Shown one piece after another: positions 60,497 to 64,000 of a DNA stretch of 64,000 bases. The DNA is from a virus: positions 1 through 64,000 of the IMG/VR virus record IMGVR_UViG_3300026488_000246; one strand, written 5' to 3'. The notes below the pieces were generated by a model, which was not told the origin of the DNA, made no database searches, and saw only the letters and a list, made by a program, of their open reading frames with translations. Position numbers and translations under genes: made by a program. How positions within the stretch are numbered: position 1 is the first letter of the stretch; every line of letters starts with the position of its first letter.

Positions 60497-60935
60497 TATT
60501 GTTGAGAGCTACCAATCTCTTATTGATGAACTTTCTAAACATCTTAAAGTTGTAAACAAATCAACATTCAAGTATATGCTTAAAGATGACCACAAAGCTG
60601 TGTTAGAATCCATCATCAAAGATCAAGAAACAGTAAATCTACTCACAGAAAGCACAAGCATGTTTAATAAAGATATCATATCAAACTTCATTGATATAGC
60701 AAAAACATCACTCAAGATTAAATCAGAAAATCTTAAGAAAGTTATTGCTGGAAAAGTTGGTAATGGAACCAATATTGAGGAGAAAGTAGATCTTTATATT
60801 GATATAGCATTAATATATGAAGCAACAAGAATAGCTTTCAATGAGGAGGCAGCTAAAAAACTTGTAGAAGGTGTTGTCAGTGCTTACAAAAGAAGGCAGG
60901 CATCACTTAAGCATATTAAAGGTTATGTTGCATAA
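60483..60935 (+). CDS. Unknown 150-aa protein
   Basis: Not recognised. ATG 60483 has CCGAGGAGG at 11 nt; the longer frame from 60399 lies inside the previous gene and is rejected. Helical, Lys-rich, ending with basic KRRQASLKHIKGYV. Last gene before a terminator. Confidence 0.65.
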   Translation: MKLHNIVESYQSLIDELSKHLKVVNKSTFKYMLKDDHKAVLESIIKDQETVNLLTESTSMFNKDIISNFIDIAKTSLKIKSENLKKVIAGKVGNGTNIEEKVDLYIDIALIYEATRIAFNEEAAKKLVEGVVSAYKRRQASLKHIKGYVA

Positions 60936-60946
60936 TTATGGATGAA

Positions 60947-60982
60947 GGGTCTAGTCCTATTCATTTATATCGGACTAGACCC
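60947..60982 (+). terminator. Terminator before the Cas4-like gene
   Basis: GGGTCTAGTCC (60947-60957) with GGACTAGACCC (60972-60982), perfect 11 bp. Confidence 0.8.
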
Positions 60983-61014
60983 CGAACTACTTTTCACTCA
61001 AAAGGAGGTATGAT

Positions 61015-61965
61015 ATGGATTTCGCAGATCTTCTTGTAAAAGCTAAACTACCACAAGATGCCCCTCAACCAACAACTTCCAAGAAAAAGATTGTTAAATC
61101 TGAAACTATTACATCTTCTCAAAAAGACAATGTTACTAGGAAACAATCTGGTAGAATTTCTACAGGGGATCTTGATGTTGAGCTAAACTCTGATGTATTT
61201 CTAAGCCTACTTAAAGAAGAATACAAGAAGAATCAGAAGGCGTCTATGTCTTACCAGAAGAAATGGATTTCTCCTACCGATATATGCAACCTTTGTCCAA
61301 GAAAAGTTTATTATAGATTCACAAATGCTGATTATGAATTACAACTATTCTATCCTTATAGTGAAATCATTACTCATGTTGGTAATGCTGTACATGAATG
61401 GGTTCAATCATTGCTTGCAAAAGTATATAAAGATGTGCAATCAGAAGTAAAATTTGAAATTCCAGAAAAGAAACTTAAAGGTTACATTGACTTAGTATAT
61501 AAAACAAACGAAGATAAAACTATTATTCTGGAAATCAAAACCATAGGTGATGAAATACATGACAAACAATTCTATGGTAAGATTCCCCATTGGAAACAGT
61601 TAGCTACTTATTACTGGGTTTGGACAGAATTGCTAGGTAAACAATGTGATAGTGTGCAGTTAATGTATCTAAAGAGGGATTTCAAACCCCTCAAATTACC
61701 AGATGGTACAAGAGACTTACCATTCAAGATTTTCACAGCTGATCCTGTTAAGTTATGGGAAACTTACAAAAACGATATACTTTGGATGTATGAAACTATC
61801 CTTAATGCAATTGAAAAGAAACAAGTACCAGATATTCCACCTAATAGATTGCAAATCATTAAGAGGGATGAATGTGGATTCTGTCCATATCAAAAGATAT
61901 GCTCAAAAGATGGTTTTGCTCATCAACAACAAAGAATTCAGAACTCTATTGAATGGATATTCTAA
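61015..61965 (+). CDS. Cas4/RecB-type PD-(D/E)XK nuclease with Fe-S cysteines
   Basis: 316 aa. Nuclease core: GNAVHEW (123-129), GYIDLVY (Asp159), ILEIKTI (Glu173-x-Lys175) and WKQLATYY (Gln195, motif QxxxY). Cysteines for an Fe-S cluster: CNLCPRK (91-97) and a C-terminal CGFCPYQKIC, the Cas4/AddB pattern. The first 60 residues are Lys/Ser-rich and probably disordered. It would resect DNA ends for the RecA-like protein nearby. There is no CRISPR locus in the window, so it is a phage recombination nuclease rather than part of an immune system. AAAAGGAGGT site. Confidence 0.85.
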   Translation: MDFADLLVKAKLPQDAPQPTTSKKKIVKSETITSSQKDNVTRKQSGRISTGDLDVELNSDVFLSLLKEEYKKNQKASMSYQKKWISPTDICNLCPRKVYYRFTNADYELQLFYPYSEIITHVGNAVHEWVQSLLAKVYKDVQSEVKFEIPEKKLKGYIDLVYKTNEDKTIILEIKTIGDEIHDKQFYGKIPHWKQLATYYWVWTELLGKQCDSVQLMYLKRDFKPLKLPDGTRDLPFKIFTADPVKLWETYKNDILWMYETILNAIEKKQVPDIPPNRLQIIKRDECGFCPYQKICSKDGFAHQQQRIQNSIEWIF

Positions 61966-61987
61966 ACAATAACAGAGGTCATAACCC

Positions 61988-62470
61988 ATGAAGAATGTAT
62001 CTCATGTAATCTATATAGAGACCAAAGGTTCTTCAACAACATCTAAACCAGTAACTCCTACTTATGTACAATCCACACCTCCTACAGATGCTAGTGTTGG
62101 TGACTTATGGATTGATACATCCAAACAACCTCCAAAAGTATTAAGGTATGATGGAGCGACTTGGAAAGAAGTTGTAGCACTTGATCCCAATGTTTACATT
62201 GGGATAACAGAACCATCTGATCCTTATGATGGTTTAATCTGGTTGAAAAGTGATACGTTGAAACTTTATGCTTACATCTCAGGTTCATGGCAAGAAATAT
62301 CTGGTGGTTCATCAACAGTTTCAATCACAGGTGATGGTAAAACGATTAAGGTAGATGGAAATAAAGTGTCTGTATTATTTAACAATAGTGAGAAGGATAA
62401 TCCAGGCTACGTTTGGGATAATAAGAGAATACAGAAAGAAGCTCTAATCAAAGCATTAATACTTGGCTAA
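61988..62470 (+). CDS. Tail fibre/collar-like repeat protein
   Basis: 160 aa. Two related repeats: GDLWIDTSKQPPKVLRYDGA-TWKEV and DGLIWLKSDTLKLYAYISGS-WQEI, a W-containing pattern common in fibre- or capsid-associated display proteins. Ser/Thr-rich N-terminus, then a short strand-rich C-terminus (GDGKTIKVDGNKVSVLF). AGAGGTC site. A 10-bp hairpin (ATCCCAATGT/ACATTGGGAT, 62184-62205) lies 196 nt into the gene. Confidence 0.6.
   Translation: MKNVSHVIYIETKGSSTTSKPVTPTYVQSTPPTDASVGDLWIDTSKQPPKVLRYDGATWKEVVALDPNVYIGITEPSDPYDGLIWLKSDTLKLYAYISGSWQEISGGSSTVSITGDGKTIKVDGNKVSVLFNNSEKDNPGYVWDNKRIQKEALIKALILG
62184..62205 (+). other. Intragenic hairpin in the fibre-like gene
   Basis: ATCCCAATGT with ACATTGGGAT, 10 complementary bases with a TT centre (about 8 effective pairs, loop GTTTAC). 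Confidence 0.65.
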
Positions 62471-62482
62471 GAAGGAGGTAAC

Positions 62483-62674
62483 ATGGCGAAATTTCTTTCA
62501 ATTGAAGATGAGAATACAGAAACTTTCATTAACTTAGATAATGTGTTATCCATCAAATTCTATGAAGTTTACAACAGAATAGATTTTCTTTATGCTAATG
62601 GTCAGACATACACTCTCACTGCATCTGAAGAGCAATTCAAAGCTATTAGAGACTGCGTGAAGTCTTGCATGTAA
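62483..62674 (+). CDS. Small unknown protein, strand-rich
   Basis: 63 aa, starting MAKFLSIEDENTETFINLDN, followed by VLSIKFYEVYNRIDFLYANG. The strand pattern resembles short beta-barrel or LytTR-like segments. GAAGGAGGT site. Between the fibre-like gene and the PAAR gene, ending at a terminator; likely a small virion or chaperone protein. Confidence 0.6.
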   Translation: MAKFLSIEDENTETFINLDNVLSIKFYEVYNRIDFLYANGQTYTLTASEEQFKAIRDCVKSCM

Positions 62675-62684
62675 TAACATTGTT

Positions 62685-62716
62685 GGTGGGTGGATCAGTT
62701 CTATGGTCCATCCACC
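62685..62716 (+). terminator. Terminator before the PAAR gene
   Basis: GGTGGGTGGA with TCCATCCACC (one G-T pair), then ATTCATTTTTTTT. Confidence 0.85.
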
Positions 62717-62744
62717 ATTCATTTTTTTTTCGGAGGATTATGAG

Positions 62745-63044
62745 ATGCCTGGTGTAGCAAGAATTGGTGATGTATTCAAAGCTGTTTGTTGTTGCCATAA
62801 AAGCTGTAAAAATGTGTCTGGTGTGATTGTATCAGGTTCTGCAAACGTATTAGCAAACAACATAAGTATATCATTTTGTAGTGCTGTTGGTAAAGCAACA
62901 TGTGGACATACTGCAATTATAGTCTCATGTAGTCCCAATGTACTAGTAAACGGAATTGGTTGTGCAAGATTAGGAGACACTGTTACAGGTTGTCCTAAAG
63001 GCGTGATTGTATCATCAAGTGCGAATGTTTTTGCTAATGGTTAA
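62745..63044 (+). CDS. PAAR-like spike-tip protein
   Basis: 99 aa from ATG 62745 (CGGAGGATTATGAG); a longer frame from 62703 passes through the terminator. MPGVARIGDVFKAVCCCHKS, GVIVSGSANVLANN, CGHTAIIVSCSPNVLVNGIG, CARLGDTVTGCPKGVIVSSS is the repeated PAAR pattern with Cys/His zinc ligands. It would cap the beta-helical spike (54595-55326) and pierce the cell envelope. Separated from the spike by 7 kb. Confidence 0.9.
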   Translation: MPGVARIGDVFKAVCCCHKSCKNVSGVIVSGSANVLANNISISFCSAVGKATCGHTAIIVSCSPNVLVNGIGCARLGDTVTGCPKGVIVSSSANVFANG

Positions 63045-63065
63045 CTCAACAAAGAAAAGGAGGTC

Positions 63066-63935
63066 ATGATGAAACCTAAGAAAGCTTTAGTACTTCTAGT
63101 TTGTGAAGCAGCAACTAAGAAATTCTATCATTCGTTCAAACAAGAAAATCCAGAAACTATTACAATTGACAGCTTCTATGAACCTACATGGAGGAAACTT
63201 ATTGGCAAAGATTGGAAGAAACAAGCATTTGATGTTGCTAAAAAAGCCAGCGGATTCTTTACAGTAAACGGTGAAAAGATTCAAATCAAAAGTGAAGATG
63301 TTGATCACCTTATCAGTTTAATTGAGCATAAAGGTAGAATGAAACCTTTCACATTGAAGCAGATCAATAAAATCCTATCAGGAGAAAAACCACAACCTGA
63401 TGAAATTATAGATGATCTAACAATACCAGAGCATCCTTTTTGGGAGGCAAGAGTAGCCACTTTAGCATTACACGTTTATCCATGCTATCATGATCCAGAA
63501 GAATTTACAAGATTAGTTTGGACTGTTAATGATATTCTATCATTTATGATTGGACAAAGACTTTGGGATGATCAAAGATTTGATGAGCAATTTGCATCTG
63601 CAATAACTGATTTGTATGAAGATAGTCCTAATGTTATAGAAAGTTTAGTTGTGCTTCTTATCCCAGAATTCCTCAATTACTATGAAGTTCAAAAAGGAAG
63701 TTGGACAAATAAGTATGAAGGTATGTATAATGAATTAGCATTTCTTCTGGAGCTATTAGATGGAGTAATCTTTAAGTTTGTATTGCTAGAACGTTGGTAT
63801 AAAGAATTCAAAGAGCTTAATAAAACTCTGTTTCCAATGAATAACATTGAAGATCCATTATCCGAAGCATTAAGTGATGATTTTCGTCCTATGTTTGACT
63901 TGTTTGGTTCAGATGAATTACCACCACTTTTCTAA
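63066..63935 (+). CDS. Unknown 289-aa protein
   Basis: Not recognised. ATGATG after AAAGGAGGTC, 22 bp past the PAAR stop. Alpha/beta then helical, Trp/Phe-rich (WKKQAFDVAKKASGFFTVNG; VWTVNDILSFMIGQRLWDDQ), acidic C-terminus (DELPPLF). Co-transcribed with the PAAR gene up to the terminator at 63946. Could be the tip-associated or assembly factor of the spike; position only. Confidence 0.65.
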   Translation: MMKPKKALVLLVCEAATKKFYHSFKQENPETITIDSFYEPTWRKLIGKDWKKQAFDVAKKASGFFTVNGEKIQIKSEDVDHLISLIEHKGRMKPFTLKQINKILSGEKPQPDEIIDDLTIPEHPFWEARVATLALHVYPCYHDPEEFTRLVWTVNDILSFMIGQRLWDDQRFDEQFASAITDLYEDSPNVIESLVVLLIPEFLNYYEVQKGSWTNKYEGMYNELAFLLELLDGVIFKFVLLERWYKEFKELNKTLFPMNNIEDPLSEALSDDFRPMFDLFGSDELPPLF

Positions 63936-63945
63936 CAAAAATGTT

Positions 63946-63975
63946 GGGTCTAGGATCTGAGTTGATCCTAGACCC
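63946..63975 (+). terminator. Terminator at the end of the window
   Basis: GGGTCTAGGATC (63946-63957) with GATCCTAGACCC (63964-63975), perfect 12 bp. Confidence 0.85.
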
Positions 63976-64000
63976 ATAAAACTACTAAGTTTTTCATGAA

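Noticed and set aside
61015-61965. CRISPR-Cas system because of a Cas4-like protein
   Set aside because: No other cas gene or repeat array; phage-borne Cas4/RecB nucleases are usually replication or recombination factors.
1-64000. tRNA genes
   Set aside because: No convincing cloverleaf or GGTTCGAATCC-type T-arm found by eye; a covariance search could still find divergent ones.

Overview
This AT-rich window looks like part of a jumbo, contractile-tailed bacteriophage (myovirus-like). Evidence: a multisubunit RNA polymerase of bacterial beta/beta-prime type encoded by the phage, a long late block with tail sheath, several tail-tube-fold paralogues, gp25/gp6/gp5-like baseplate proteins and a PAAR spike tip, plus UvsX/RecA and Cas4-like DNA proteins. 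Strong AAAGGAGGT ribosome binding sites and some GTG/TTG starts would fit a Firmicutes-like host, but that is only inference. Terminase, portal, most of the capsid gene and the N-half of beta-prime are not in the window. I saw no tRNA, rRNA or CRISPR array.

Layout. 1-8060 (minus strand): a primase-fold-like protein, two unknown proteins, and RNA polymerase beta in two separate genes, one ending in an intein N-part and the other starting with an intein C-part, with a zincin gene between them. 8119-9398: two short genes that each carry a frameshift. 9532-13963: an unknown 599-aa protein whose 5' end is packed with hairpins, then the C-half of beta-prime, which starts with a long, atypically split intein C-part. 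13982-16338: two membrane proteins, then the 3' half of a group I intron joined to the last 143 codons of a major capsid protein. 16453-17712: a Vsr/EDxHD-type endonuclease of the kind linked to fractured genes. 17778-24135: an accessory island of paralogous membrane and cytosolic proteins, one of them cut by an IS607-family element (TnpA, TnpB, omega-RNA). 24293-30662: a class II glutamine amidotransferase, small unknowns, a zincin and a second primase-fold-like protein. 30800-63935: tail/baseplate morphogenesis, with RecA and a Cas4-like nuclease near the end.

The most unusual theme is gene fracture. Beta is cut inside its CPxDSPE/xQNIG motif by a split intein. Beta-prime is cut inside its catalytic NADFDGD loop by an intein with a very short N-part and unusual terminal residues (Gln-Asp/Thr). 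The capsid gene is cut within a group I intron, apparently in loop L8, so splicing would have to occur in trans. All three breaks involve self-splicing elements, and an EDxHD endonuclease sits right next to the capsid fracture.

A second theme is regulation. A nearly invariant 50-bp element occurs seven times, always just upstream of a gene on the matching strand (beta N-half, the zincin, and five baseplate/tail operons), and is probably a phage-specific promoter. Most transcription units end in a GC-rich hairpin. Similar GC-rich hairpins also lie inside the first 200 nt or so of many coding regions, which is unexplained.
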